Source: Acidimicrobiales bacterium (GTDB lineage Bacteria > Actinomycetota > Acidimicrobiia > Acidimicrobiales > Aldehydirespiratoraceae). From it: 64,000 bases of DNA. This document shows, one piece after another, positions 17,499-26,324 of the stretch. The notes under the pieces were generated by a model. That model worked only from the letters and a program-made list of their open reading frames with translations. It ran no database searches and had not been told where the DNA came from. Position numbers and translations under genes: made by a program. The stretch covers positions 256,181 to 320,180 of the forward strand of contig JAQWMR010000013.1 of the NCBI GenBank assembly GCA_029246685.1, read 5' to 3'. The stretch's first letter is position 1, and the number at the start of each line of letters is the position of its first letter.

Positions 17499-18168
17499 CT
17501 ACGAGACGTTGGAACTGATCCTCGAGGGACCGGTCGCGTGGCTCATATTCGACCGCGCCGGCGACGGCAACGCGATCGACGCCCGCATGTTCGTCGAGCT
17601 TGAAGACGCCTGGGGCCGTCTGGAGATTGACGAGGACGTGCGAGTCATCGTCAACACTGGAAACGGTCGCTCCTTTCAGACCGGGCTCGACGTCCGTCAG
17701 CTCGCGAGCAACCCCGAGGCGCTACGCGCCAGCTCCCGCCAGACTCGCGACTTCCAGCTCCGGATGACCGGCTGGCACTGCGGTGTGACAAAGCCGATCA
17801 TTGCGGCCGTCAACGGCACCTGCGCGGGCGGCGGCCTGCATTTCGTCGCCGACGCCGACGTGGTGATAGCGGCCGACACCGCATCCTTCGTGGACCCGCA
17901 CGTGTCCGTCGGGCAAGTCTCCGCCTTCGAGACGATCGGTCTCCTCAAGAAGGCGCCGATGGGAGTAGTCGCGCGCATGGCGCTCATGGGCCGCCATGAG
18001 CGCGTCGACGCCGACCGAGCGAGGCAGTTGGGCATCGTGTCGGAGGTCGTTCCGGCCGACCGCTTGCGTGCTCGAGCTGGCGAACTCGCTGCGACCATCG
18101 CCCAGCAGGACCCCGGCACGCTCCGTGCCTTGAAGCAGTCACTCTGGAATGCACTCGAGGTGCAATGA
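17491..18168 (+). CDS. Enoyl-CoA hydratase/isomerase family protein (second crotonase)
   Basis: A 225-aa crotonase-fold protein starting at ATG 17491 (MGDYETLEL). This start is preferred over a longer frame that runs through the ligase gene. Motifs are GNGRSFQTGLDVRQLAS and NGTCAGGGLHFVADADVVIAA, plus DPHVSVGQVSAFETIGLL shared with the paralogue at 15348. At the C-terminus it is about 35 residues shorter than that paralogue, lacking the last helix, which often mediates trimer packing. Its stop overlaps the next gene by ATGA. Two crotonases in one operon suggest successive hydration/isomerisation or a hetero-oligomer. Confidence 0.88.
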   Translation: MGDYETLELILEGPVAWLIFDRAGDGNAIDARMFVELEDAWGRLEIDEDVRVIVNTGNGRSFQTGLDVRQLASNPEALRASSRQTRDFQLRMTGWHCGVTKPIIAAVNGTCAGGGLHFVADADVVIAADTASFVDPHVSVGQVSAFETIGLLKKAPMGVVARMALMGRHERVDADRARQLGIVSEVVPADRLRARAGELAATIAQQDPGTLRALKQSLWNALEVQ

Positions 18169-18911
18169 CCGACCAGCCGAATCCGCAGGCCTATATCCAC
18201 GAGTTCATCGACATCCGAGGAACCAACCGGGCCAACTATATGCACCACATGGCCGCGAACTGGAGCCCGGGGGCGCAGGAGGATCGCGATCAACTGCTCT
18301 TCGGCATGTGGGCCGTGCTCGGCAGCACGGGCGCGTGGCCGCAGGTGTGCAACATCTGGGAGGAGCCGGGCCTCGACGGCCTGGCCCGCTCCTTCGACAA
18401 CGAAGCCAGCGGACCCGGACTGCAGGATCCGAAGCTCGAGCGTTGGTGGACGAAGGCGTCGGAGTTCCGTCGCGGCGGCGTTGACAGAATCCTGCTCCCG
18501 GCGCCCTGGATGCCGACGATCTCGCAGTCGCTCACGTCGGGCGTTCGATCGAAGGTCTGTGCCCACGAGATCCTCAGGTGTACCCCGGGCTCGGCGTCCA
18601 CCCTTCTGGATCTCGCCCGGGAAGCTGCAGTCCCCGCCTACAAACGATTCGGGTGGCTGCTGGTGGGCGCCTGGACGACCGCTATGCGAGACGACGATGA
18701 AGTGATCCTCCTCTGGAGCCTGCCCGACTGGCAGGCATGGGCAGATGCCGAGAACGTCCAGCGAACCGACCCGGGGGTGCTTACGTGGCGAGCCGCCGCC
18801 CGCGAAACCACGACCGACTGGAACCGCATCCTCCTGGCGGCGGCACCCCTGTGCCCCTTCCGTACCGGGCGGCAGCCCAACAGAGACGATCAGGTCGACT
18901 GGGAGGACTGA
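18165..18911 (+). CDS. Uncharacterised protein, last gene of the acyl-CoA operon
   Basis: A 248-aa protein I do not recognise. It is Trp-rich and soluble, with no signal peptide or membrane segment. Two halves look similar in layout, YIHEFIDIRGTNRANYMHHM near the start and FGWLLVGAWTTAMRDDDEVILLW later. Each half is compatible with a NIPSNAP-like or dimeric alpha-beta barrel (about 100-residue) module, but that is a weak guess. The start overlaps the crotonase stop by ATGA, so it is translationally coupled and should act in the same pathway. Confidence 0.75.
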   Translation: MTDQPNPQAYIHEFIDIRGTNRANYMHHMAANWSPGAQEDRDQLLFGMWAVLGSTGAWPQVCNIWEEPGLDGLARSFDNEASGPGLQDPKLERWWTKASEFRRGGVDRILLPAPWMPTISQSLTSGVRSKVCAHEILRCTPGSASTLLDLAREAAVPAYKRFGWLLVGAWTTAMRDDDEVILLWSLPDWQAWADAENVQRTDPGVLTWRAAARETTTDWNRILLAAAPLCPFRTGRQPNRDDQVDWED

Positions 18912-18917
18912 CGCCGC

Positions 18918-19700
18918 TCAGGCGCGCATCAGGCCGCCGCCGTCGGCCATGAGCGACTGGCCCGTGACGTACTGGCTGGCATCACTGAGAAGGAAGGCAA
19001 CCACCGGAGCGATGTCGTGCTCAGCGTCGCCATCTCGCCCGAGCGGGTGATCTTCGTACATCGCCGCGAACGCCGCTTCGCGGTCCGGGTCCGAACCGGC
19101 CGGCGGTAGTCGATGTTGGCCAGAGGCCGGGAGGACGCAGTTGACCGTCACTCCATTGCGGCCCCATTCCCGCGCGGCGGTCCGTGTGAGGGACCGAATC
19201 GCCTCGTTGCTTGCCGCATACGGGCCGTACCCGGGCGCGCCCGTCAGGCCCATCGCGGTTCCCATCGTCACAATTCGACCGCGTTTCGCCGCGGTGAAGT
19301 GCGGCAGCGCCGCCTGCATGAGCCAGAGCGTGGCCTTCGGCCCTGTGTTCAGGAGCAGGTCCATATCGGATTCGGTCACGTCTTCGAGCGGGGTGACGGG
19401 TCGGAACGACTGGGCGTTGGCAACGATGCCGTCGAGACGACCGAACTCGCCCACTGCGGCGGCGACGATCCGGCCGTTCGTAGCTACGTCCGCCACGTCT
19501 CCCTGAAACGCGAGGTGGGCGATTCCGAGATCAGCCAGCTCCGCCGCGGCGGCGTCCAGGCGATCCTGCTTGCGGCCGGTGACGACGACACGGGTGCCGA
19601 GCTTGCCGATGTGATGGGCGATGCCGCGGCCGATGCCGCGCGTGGCCCCGGTGACCACGACGACATGGCCGTCCAGGTCGGTCGGGGCCGTCGAGTCCAC
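18918..19700 (-). CDS. SDR-family oxidoreductase with altered catalytic residues
   Basis: A 260-aa classical-type SDR with the NAD(P) motif TGATRGIG near residue 18 and DGIVANAQS in place of NNAG. The active-site stretch reads YGPYAASNEAIRSL, so the usual YxxxK is YxxxN, and the serine position upstream (TMGTAMGLTG) is not Ser. The N-terminus, the LLSDASQYVTGQSLMADGG tail and the length are otherwise normal. It could be a non-catalytic paralogue or use altered chemistry. It lies 1 bp downstream of the next SDR gene on the same strand, which has intact catalytic residues. It is convergent with the acyl-CoA operon. Confidence 0.87.
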   Translation of the reverse strand: MDSTAPTDLDGHVVVVTGATRGIGRGIAHHIGKLGTRVVVTGRKQDRLDAAAAELADLGIAHLAFQGDVADVATNGRIVAAAVGEFGRLDGIVANAQSFRPVTPLEDVTESDMDLLLNTGPKATLWLMQAALPHFTAAKRGRIVTMGTAMGLTGAPGYGPYAASNEAIRSLTRTAAREWGRNGVTVNCVLPASGQHRLPPAGSDPDREAAFAAMYEDHPLGRDGDAEHDIAPVVAFLLSDASQYVTGQSLMADGGGLMRA

Positions 19701-19701
19701 C

Positions 19702-20454
19702 TCAGAGGACCGCCTGCGCGCCGCCGTCGACCGGCAGCGTCACGCCACTGACGAAGGACGCGTCGTCGGATGCGAGAAATGCGGCAGCCGCCGCAATCTC
19801 TTCCGACTTCCCGAGGCGGCCCATCACCTTGTTCCTCGCATAGCCCTCGACCCCGCCCGGCAACGTCTCCAACCAGGAGAGGAGCCCCGGAGACTCGATC
19901 GGCCCGGGCGAGATCGCGCACGCCCGAATGCCCTTCTTGCCGTACTCGAGGGTCAGCGTCTTCACCAGCGACTGCACGCCGGCCTTCGCCATGCCGTATG
20001 CCGAGAGGCCCTCCACGGCATTGAAGCCGGCGCCGGACGACGTCACGAGGAAGACGCCCTTGCCTGCTTCGAGGAAGACCGGGATCGAGGCGCGGGCACC
20101 GTGCCAGACAGCATCGACATTGAGGGAGCGGACCCGCTCGTAGTCGCCGTCCTGCATCTCCTCGAACGCGGTCGGAAACGCTCCGCCCGCGTTCGCATGG
20201 AACACATCCAGACGGCCGAAGGAGCCAAGCGTTCGCTCCACGATTTCTGCCGACGCCTGCTCATCGACGAGATCAGCGACCACTGTCTCGATCGGGCCGT
20301 CGACGGACTCGGCCAAGTCCTCCAGTGAGGTGGCGTCCTTGTCTGCCGCAACAACGCTGGCTCCCTCATCGAGGAATCGCTCGACGCAGGAACGACCGAT
20401 GCCGGCGCCGGCGCCGGTGATCGCGATGACCTTTCCTTCGAGACGTCCTGCCAT
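19702..20454 (-). CDS. SDR-family oxidoreductase (classical)
   Basis: A 250-aa classical short-chain dehydrogenase with TGAGAGIG (cofactor), HANAGG, the Ser region VTSSGAGFNAVEGL, and YGMAK giving an intact Ser-Tyr-Lys triad. The C-terminal FLASDDASFVSGVTLPVDGG is typical of 3-oxoacyl-reductase-like members. It would oxidise or reduce a hydroxyl/keto group with NAD(P)(H). It precedes the SDR with the altered active site by 1 bp. The sulfotransferase gene is 11 bp upstream on the same strand, so an SDR-SDR-sulfotransferase-DUF1214-epoxide hydrolase operon is likely. Confidence 0.92.
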   Translation of the reverse strand: MAGRLEGKVIAITGAGAGIGRSCVERFLDEGASVVAADKDATSLEDLAESVDGPIETVVADLVDEQASAEIVERTLGSFGRLDVFHANAGGAFPTAFEEMQDGDYERVRSLNVDAVWHGARASIPVFLEAGKGVFLVTSSGAGFNAVEGLSAYGMAKAGVQSLVKTLTLEYGKKGIRACAISPGPIESPGLLSWLETLPGGVEGYARNKVMGRLGKSEEIAAAAAFLASDDASFVSGVTLPVDGGAQAVL

Positions 20455-20465
20455 GGCGGGTGACC

Positions 20466-21671
20466 CTACTGACTTGCGGTCGGGCCAGAGAGGAATCGGG
20501 CTCGGTAGCGCTCGAAAGCCGGCCCGGCGTCGTCAGGCGTGAGTCCGTAGTCCGCCAGCTCGTAGCGGTGAGCGCCCGCTCCGTCCTCTCGATCGCCGGC
20601 AATCTCTGTCGCCGCGGCCGACCGTGTCGCGTCCGTGAACGGCACGGCGAGCGCCTGGTGGACCTGCTCGAGAACGCTCATGCCGTCGGCGACGATGTCG
20701 GCGTGGGCGACATGGGCGGTTCGTTCGGGCGCGAGAAGGCCGTCGTCGACGTGATCCACGAGCGCGTCGAGAGACCCTGCGTAGAGGGCTGTGTGGTAGC
20801 GGCCGATCCCGCTCTGGTCTACGTCGTCCGAAAAGGCTCCGCGCATTGTGGCGATGAGACTCGAGACCGACGCCAGCACGCCGGCGGGATCGCGATGTGT
20901 CACGACGAAGGCGGCGTCGGGATATGTGGCGACGAGCTCGCGAATGCCTTGCAGATGCGCCGGTGACTTGAAGATCCACCGGCGACTCGGCATACGTCGT
21001 TGGAGTATCCGCACGACCGATCGATGCATCTCATAGGCCGGCCCGAGATCTGCGCTCGAGAGCCACTCGACGTACTCCGGCAGGTCGTAGCGGCTGATGA
21101 ACTCCTCCGAACGGAAGGTGAACGACATCGCTGACAGACACTCTTTAGGCATGCGGGCCGAGTAGATGTGGATCTTGCGCAAGCCCGTGCTGACGCGCTG
21201 CGGGAACGTCAGTTCCTCCGCGGCAACCTCGATGCGCGGGTCAGTCGCGAAGCTCTCGGCTTCGGGTGGCGGTACCGGCGCAAGGAACTCCCAGGCTTCA
21301 GGCGCACGCAGCGCCGGGTTGGTGACCAGAAGTCGATGCATCGCGGTGGTTCCGGTCCGGGGCGCGCCGACGACGAAGATCGGCGCCTCGATCGCCTCTT
21401 GATCGACCCCCGGATCAGCCCGTCGATAGGCATCGATCTCGAGGTGACCGTCGAGCAGCCGCCGTATGTAGCGCTGCGTTGCCCACCGGCCGACCGCAGT
21501 GAGGTTGGCAGTCGCTTCCAGGCCACGACAGATGATCGAAAGCGGCTCGACGATCGACGGGTCGAGCAAACCGTCGCCATCGTGGCGAGCGATAGCAGCA
21601 TCTACGAGGGCGTTTGCATCGAACGGTTCCGGATCAGGTTCGACCGTCGAGAGGTTGACGAGCTCGGTCAC
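20466..21671 (-). CDS. Sulfotransferase family protein
   Basis: A 401-aa protein starting at a GTG that overlaps the upstream stop (GTGA). The 5'-phosphosulfate loop FVVGAPRTGTTAMHRLL is followed by the PAPS 3'-phosphate region FKSPAHLQGIRELVATYPDAAF with VVTHRDP. These are PAPS-dependent sulfotransferase hallmarks; related Mycobacterium and Acidimicrobiia proteins transfer sulfate to hydroxylated lipids or sterols. The N-terminal 120 residues are helical and variable. No sulfate activation genes are visible. Coupled to the DUF1214 gene. Confidence 0.88.
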   Translation of the reverse strand: MTELVNLSTVEPDPEPFDANALVDAAIARHDGDGLLDPSIVEPLSIICRGLEATANLTAVGRWATQRYIRRLLDGHLEIDAYRRADPGVDQEAIEAPIFVVGAPRTGTTAMHRLLVTNPALRAPEAWEFLAPVPPPEAESFATDPRIEVAAEELTFPQRVSTGLRKIHIYSARMPKECLSAMSFTFRSEEFISRYDLPEYVEWLSSADLGPAYEMHRSVVRILQRRMPSRRWIFKSPAHLQGIRELVATYPDAAFVVTHRDPAGVLASVSSLIATMRGAFSDDVDQSGIGRYHTALYAGSLDALVDHVDDGLLAPERTAHVAHADIVADGMSVLEQVHQALAVPFTDATRSAAATEIAGDREDGAGAHRYELADYGLTPDDAGPAFERYRARFLSGPTASQ

Positions 21672-22816
21672 GCGCGAAACCGGGAGCGAAGGTGCGCCTG
21701 CCGAGACGCAAGTTCCTCCGCGCGCTCCGCTGCCGTGACCGGTCGACCGTTCGCGCCCAGGGCTGCGCCCACGTCCGTGACAGCAACGACGTTCGTCGAG
21801 ATGCTCGGCCGGGTCTCGCTGTGCGGCCAGAACCAGCGCAGCGTGCACAGACCCGTCTGGCGGCCGGTGGTGTCGAGCCAATTGCCGACGCCGGCGTCTT
21901 GCGCTGCCACGACGAAGCGGACCCGACCATCCGTCGACACCGCGGACTGACGGTGATTACGGCTCGTGATCGCCCCGTACCAGTCGACGAGTTCGAAGGT
22001 GCTCATCATGTAGAGCGTCGCCGACCAGTAGCGGGCGTCAGGCACGTCGGTCTCGATGATGAGGGCTTCGTCTTCGGCCAGGTCCCAGAAGCAAAACTCG
22101 TACCGCGCTGCCGCGAGGCCCTTGGCCGGAGCGACGGTGGACGACTCGTACGTGTTGTCGATCCGGTCCGACCGGTTCTCGACCATGTAGGTGTGCCAGT
22201 ACTCGAGGGAGTCCGTCATCACCGCCAGGGCTTCGGTCAATCGATCCCCGAGCGGAGGGTTGACGGCAGCCGGCTCGGGATCCAAGCACTCGATCGTGAA
22301 GAACGCGGGCTCCTCGGTCGTCCAGTCGAAGTAGTACTCGCGAATGGACGCCATGATGGCGCCGTCCGGAATCGGTATGGCCCCGGGGGCGTCGCCACCG
22401 AGCAAGATCTCGAACTCTTCTCCCGGTCCGATCTTCAGATCAGTGGCGCTGCACTGCTCCAGCGTTCCCCAGACGGGTTGGTGCATGAAGCCGGCCCGGA
22501 TGGCGAGGAGAAACTCGTCGCAACTGTGCATGTCGCCACGGATGGCGTACCGACGCCCGGGCTCGATACGCGCGTGGCGATAGACGTTGTCGGCGTTCGG
22601 TCCGCCCCACTGGCTGACGAGGTCATTGTGGCGGTGGAAGAACGGTCGACTTGGGTCCGCGTGCAACGTCTCCCAGTTCAGCCACACCGTGGCCTGATCC
22701 ACCAGATGCTCGAATATCTCCGCTGCCGCGGTCTCGTCGGTCCGGGCGGCGAGTTGGAGTCCGATGTCACGCAGCTGCGCGCATGCCGCCTCCCACGCCT
22801 CTAGTTCGGCGCTCAC
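21668..22816 (-). CDS. DUF1214-domain protein (second copy)
   Basis: A 382-aa protein starting at GTG 22816, which overlaps the epoxide hydrolase stop. It has an N-terminal helical region and a beta-rich C-terminal half with ALIIETDVPDARYWSATLYM and AGVGNWLDTTGRQTGLCTLRW, which are DUF1214-like. It is a distant paralogue of the protein at 10239. Function unknown. It lies between an epoxide hydrolase and a sulfotransferase with start/stop overlaps on both sides, so it is co-translated and presumably acts on the same lipid or terpenoid substrate. Confidence 0.82.
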   Translation of the reverse strand: MSAELEAWEAACAQLRDIGLQLAARTDETAAAEIFEHLVDQATVWLNWETLHADPSRPFFHRHNDLVSQWGGPNADNVYRHARIEPGRRYAIRGDMHSCDEFLLAIRAGFMHQPVWGTLEQCSATDLKIGPGEEFEILLGGDAPGAIPIPDGAIMASIREYYFDWTTEEPAFFTIECLDPEPAAVNPPLGDRLTEALAVMTDSLEYWHTYMVENRSDRIDNTYESSTVAPAKGLAAARYEFCFWDLAEDEALIIETDVPDARYWSATLYMMSTFELVDWYGAITSRNHRQSAVSTDGRVRFVVAAQDAGVGNWLDTTGRQTGLCTLRWFWPHSETRPSISTNVVAVTDVGAALGANGRPVTAAERAEELASRQAHLRSRFRA

Positions 22817-23796
22817 GCGTCGACCTCCTGGAAGAAGCTCACGAGGCTTTCGCTCACCGCCCCGGGGTTCTCCTGCTGTACCCAATGCCCGGGGCCGGGA
22901 ATCAGTGTGACGCGGCGGAGGTCCGCCATCGTCTCGTTCATCGACTCTTCTAGATCGTCAGCAGTGCGCCCCATGATCACGACGTCCTGGTCGCCGGCCA
23001 GGAACATAGCCGGCATCGGAACCTTCACGCTGGCCACCGCCTCGGTCAGCTCCCAATTGCGATCGAAGTTTCGGTAATAGTTGATGCCGCCACGGAAACC
23101 CGACTTCTCGAGCATCGCCACCATTTCGTCGAACTCAGCGGCGGAGAGCCAGTCGGGCGGCTCGATCGGTGCCCCGAGACGGCCGATCCACCCTCCGGCG
23201 CGACGATGAGGTTCGGAGATCTCCGGATCGTGCCGTGCAGCATCCGGCGACAGGAAGAACCGGCTGAGGACACCTCGAACGTCGCTGTCGTACTCTGCCT
23301 CGGCGATTCCGTCCGGCTCGTTGTGGTACAGGATGTAGAAGAAGCTGTCGCCGAACAGTTCTCGGAATATCGAGAGAGGCGGGACCGCCGACCGCGGCGT
23401 GAGTGGCACGCTCATCAGCGTCAGGCTCGCAAGCTTCTCCGGATGAAACATCGCGGCGCCTGCAGCCGCCATCGAGCCCCAGTCGTGGCCCACGAGATGG
23501 CCGCGTCCGTCGCCCAGAGCGTCGATCGCTCCGGCGATGTCGCGAGCGAGATGCGCTATGTCGTATGCCTCGACCGCCTCTGGCGCGTCCGTCTCGCCGT
23601 AGCCCCGCATCTGGAGAGCGACGGCGTGGTAGCCCTCGTCGGCGAGCGCCAACATCTGATGACGCCACGAAAGCCAGGAGTCCGGCCAACCATGGGCGAG
23701 TACCACGAGCGGACCCTCACCGATCTCGGCGATCTTCATGCGAATACCGTTCGTCTCGATGAAGCGAAATTCGACGCCGGGGACGAGTTCGGTCAT
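22813..23796 (-). CDS. Epoxide hydrolase (alpha/beta-hydrolase fold)
   Basis: A 327-aa alpha/beta hydrolase with the epoxide hydrolase pattern: HGWP oxyanion motif (35-38), nucleophile Asp105 in GHDWGS, cap-domain tyrosines in NYYRNFDRNWE, and the catalytic His in GPGHWVQQE near the C-terminus. It would open an epoxide to a diol. Cytoplasmic; no signal peptide. First gene of a run on the minus strand (epoxide hydrolase, DUF1214, sulfotransferase, two SDRs) connected by 4-bp overlaps or short gaps. That gene order suggests epoxide to diol, then sulfation or oxidation; this is inference. Confidence 0.9.
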   Translation of the reverse strand: MTELVPGVEFRFIETNGIRMKIAEIGEGPLVVLAHGWPDSWLSWRHQMLALADEGYHAVALQMRGYGETDAPEAVEAYDIAHLARDIAGAIDALGDGRGHLVGHDWGSMAAAGAAMFHPEKLASLTLMSVPLTPRSAVPPLSIFRELFGDSFFYILYHNEPDGIAEAEYDSDVRGVLSRFFLSPDAARHDPEISEPHRRAGGWIGRLGAPIEPPDWLSAAEFDEMVAMLEKSGFRGGINYYRNFDRNWELTEAVASVKVPMPAMFLAGDQDVVIMGRTADDLEESMNETMADLRRVTLIPGPGHWVQQENPGAVSESLVSFFQEVDA

Positions 23797-23846
23797 TGCA
23801 CGACCCTAGGACGGCGGGCACTAGACAGGTATCTCGGAGGGAAGCC

Positions 23847-24056
23847 ATGAGGATCTCGGTGTCGGTCGGGAGTGCGTACTACGACGGGGAGAACTGGGCG
23901 GACCTGGTCGACTACGTGAAGGCCGCCGACCGGCTTGGCGTCGATGCCGTGTGGTCGGCCGAGGCCTGGGGCATGGATGCCGACCGGCTCGACCAACTTG
24001 GGCGCCTCATGGATCTCCTGAACGCGGTGAACAGCGAGGTCGCGGACAATGGATGA
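23847..24056 (+). pseudogene. Internally deleted LLM-class (luciferase-like, F420-type) oxidoreductase remnant
   Basis: From ATG 23847 (RBS GGAGGGA) the first 45 residues match the N-terminus of LLM-class flavin/F420 oxidoreductases: SVGSAYYDGENW, then YVKAADRLGVDAVWSAEAWGMDA. About 20 residues (LGRLMDLLNAVNSEVADNG) then end the frame, whereas the family is about 300-350 residues. Most of the barrel is missing, so a large in-frame deletion joined the two ends. The stop still overlaps the aminotransferase start, as in an intact operon. A functional mini-protein seems unlikely. Confidence 0.75.
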
Positions 24057-25329
24057 GCGGGCGCGGCTGATCGAACGGCGAGACCGCGCATTCGGGACCG
24101 GCGCCGCGCTCTTCTACGAAGAACCGCTCGCTCTGGATCGGGGCGACGGCGTCTGGCTCTTCGACGTCGACGGCACCCGCTACCTCGACCTCTACAACAA
24201 CGTCCCGTGCGTCGGCCACGCCAACGAGCGGGTAGCCGCCGCGATCGCCGACCAAGCCCGCACGCTCAACGTCCACAACCGCTACCTGCACGATGGCGCG
24301 GTGGACTACGCCGAACGGCTTCTCGCCCTCCACCACGATGGGATCGAGTCGCTCGTCATGGCGTGCAGCGGCACCGAGGCAGTGGAGTTGGCCGTCCGTA
24401 TGGCGCAGACCGCCACCGGTCGCCGCGGCATGGTCTGCACCGATGCGACCTACCACGGCAACTCCACCCAGGTGGGAGCGATGACGCGACTCGCCACGGG
24501 TTCTTCCCGAAACGGCGCGTGGTCGATTGCGACGCCCCAGCTGTACCGACCGATCGAGTCTGGGCGCAGCGAGGAGGAGCTGTGCGAGCTCCATCTCGAA
24601 CAGCTCTCAGGCACGCTTCGCCGCGTGGCCGACAGCGACGACGGAATCGCCGGGATGATCCTGTGTTCGATCTTCGCCAACGAAGGCCTGCCTGTCGTGC
24701 CGGCGGACTTCTTCAACCGGGCGACAGCGCTCGTGCGGGAAGCAGGCGGAGTCGTGATCGCTGACGAGGTACAGGCCGGGTTCGGACGCACAGGCCGGTG
24801 GTGGGGGTACGAGACGAGCGGATTCGAGCCCGACATCGTCGTCATGGGTAAACCGATGGGCAACGGCATGCCGGTGTCGGCCGCGGCTGCGTCCCATCAG
24901 ATCGTGTCCGGCTTCCGCACGAGCCAGGGCTACTTCAACACGTTCGCGTCGTCGCCGCTCCAGGCCGCGGCCGCCTCGGCCGTGCTCGACGAGATCATCG
25001 ACCGTGAGTTGGTGGCGCAGGCCGGCGTCGTCGGCGAGCAGCTCCGGCAACGGCTGCTCCGCCTTCAGACCGTCGATCCCCGCATGGGCGATGTCCGCGG
25101 CCATGGGCTGTTCCTCGGGGTCGAGTGGGTCCGGCCAGGCACCAACACCCCGGATGTGCCAGGCGCGACGCGAATGGTCGAGGCGCTCAAGGCCAGAGGA
25201 ATGCTGATCGGCGCGGCCGGCCAGCACAGAAACGTCCTGAAGTTTCGGCCACCGCTCGTGTTCGATTCTGCGCACGCGGACCTGTTCCTCGAGGCCTTCG
25301 AGGCAGCGCTCACCGATGTCGTCGACTGA
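24049..25329 (+). CDS. Class III PLP-dependent aminotransferase
   Basis: A 426-aa fold-type I aminotransferase. ACSGTEAVELAVRMAQ binds the PLP phosphate, VIADEVQAGFGRTG contains the conserved DEVQ Asp, and VVMGKPMGNGMPVSAAA contains the PLP lysine. Members transfer amino groups from omega- or alpha-amino acids, or act on 2-amino-acid epimers and phospho-amino compounds. Length normal. It is followed with a 14-nt overlap by a kinase-fold protein, a pairing also seen in phosphoethanolamine/hydroxylysine-type systems where a separate kinase phosphorylates the substrate. That analogy is inference. Confidence 0.92.
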   Translation: MDERARLIERRDRAFGTGAALFYEEPLALDRGDGVWLFDVDGTRYLDLYNNVPCVGHANERVAAAIADQARTLNVHNRYLHDGAVDYAERLLALHHDGIESLVMACSGTEAVELAVRMAQTATGRRGMVCTDATYHGNSTQVGAMTRLATGSSRNGAWSIATPQLYRPIESGRSEEELCELHLEQLSGTLRRVADSDDGIAGMILCSIFANEGLPVVPADFFNRATALVREAGGVVIADEVQAGFGRTGRWWGYETSGFEPDIVVMGKPMGNGMPVSAAAASHQIVSGFRTSQGYFNTFASSPLQAAAASAVLDEIIDRELVAQAGVVGEQLRQRLLRLQTVDPRMGDVRGHGLFLGVEWVRPGTNTPDVPGATRMVEALKARGMLIGAAGQHRNVLKFRPPLVFDSAHADLFLEAFEAALTDVVD

Positions 25330-26311
25330 CGAGGTCCTCCGCGCCGCAGCGGAGGCGCTCTCCCACTGGCGAGACGACGTGGTCGGCGTCGAACTGCTCT
25401 CCGCGACCGAGAACCTCGTCTGCGGCGCCCGTACCGGCGACGGCGATCGACTTGTCGTCCGACTTCATCGTCCTGGTTACACGTCGCTCACGGAGCTGCG
25501 CTCGGAGGTCGTCTGGGTGGATGCGCTCGCAGGTTCTGGCCTCGCCGTGCCGGTTCCGCTGGCGCTGCCAGCCGGCGACCATCACGTCGAGGTGGGCGTC
25601 GGGGCTGAGCGTCGGTTCGCCAGCGTGGTCAGCTGGGTCGCCGGGCGCCCGCTGGCGGAGTCGCTGGACGACGCCACGGACTCGAACATTGCCGGCTGGT
25701 ATCGCAGTCTCGGCGAGGCGGCTGCCCACATCCGACGCCACGCCACCGAATGGACGCCACCATCCTGGTTCGACCGACGCCACTGGAACGCCGACGGCTT
25801 GATGGGTGACTCGCCCCACTGGGGTCCGTTCTGGGAGAGCCCCGTACTCGATGACCGCCAGCGCCGGCTCTTTGCTGCGGCGCGTGACTCACTCCATTGC
25901 GACCTGAGCGAACTGGCGAGCGACCCTGCCCGTTATGGGCTGATCCACGCTGATCTCCACATCGGCAATGTGATGCTCCACGAGTCCGAGCTGACCGTGC
26001 TCGATTTCGATGATGCGGGCTATGGGTTTCACGGCCACGAGCTGGCCGTCGCGGTGCGACCACTCTTCGGTACTGCCTGGTTCGATACCGCTCGGCAGGC
26101 GATGGCTCACGGCTATCGCAATGCGGTCGACGGCGCGGAGGAGGACATTGCCCTCATCGACACGTTCATCGTCGTTCGTCAGCTCATGAACATCGGCTGG
26201 CTCGACGCCCGCCCCGATCCGAGGATGCCCGCCCGTCGAGCCGAGTCCATCGCCGTCGCAGAGACCTCCGCGCAGCGCTTCCTCGATACCGCCGGCAAAG
26301 AAAAGACCTAG
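25316..26311 (+). CDS. APH/HSK-family small-molecule phosphotransferase
   Basis: A 331-aa protein-kinase-like fold phosphotransferase. The catalytic loop YGLIHADLHIGNVMLH (HxDxxxxN) and the metal motif VLDFDDAGYG are intact, with VVRLHRPGY providing the ATP-binding lysine or arginine region. It belongs with aminoglycoside phosphotransferase, homoserine kinase and SrkA relatives; no drug resistance is implied. It overlaps the aminotransferase gene by 14 nt, so the two are co-translated. It converges on the PLP-decarboxylase remnant. Confidence 0.9.
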   Translation: MSSTDEVLRAAAEALSHWRDDVVGVELLSATENLVCGARTGDGDRLVVRLHRPGYTSLTELRSEVVWVDALAGSGLAVPVPLALPAGDHHVEVGVGAERRFASVVSWVAGRPLAESLDDATDSNIAGWYRSLGEAAAHIRRHATEWTPPSWFDRRHWNADGLMGDSPHWGPFWESPVLDDRQRRLFAAARDSLHCDLSELASDPARYGLIHADLHIGNVMLHESELTVLDFDDAGYGFHGHELAVAVRPLFGTAWFDTARQAMAHGYRNAVDGAEEDIALIDTFIVVRQLMNIGWLDARPDPRMPARRAESIAVAETSAQRFLDTAGKEKT

Positions 26312-26324
26312 AGGCAGAGCAGGG

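Noticed and set aside
25316..26311. Antibiotic (aminoglycoside) resistance kinase
   Set aside because: The fold is shared by many small-molecule kinases; its overlap with an aminotransferase gene points to metabolism.
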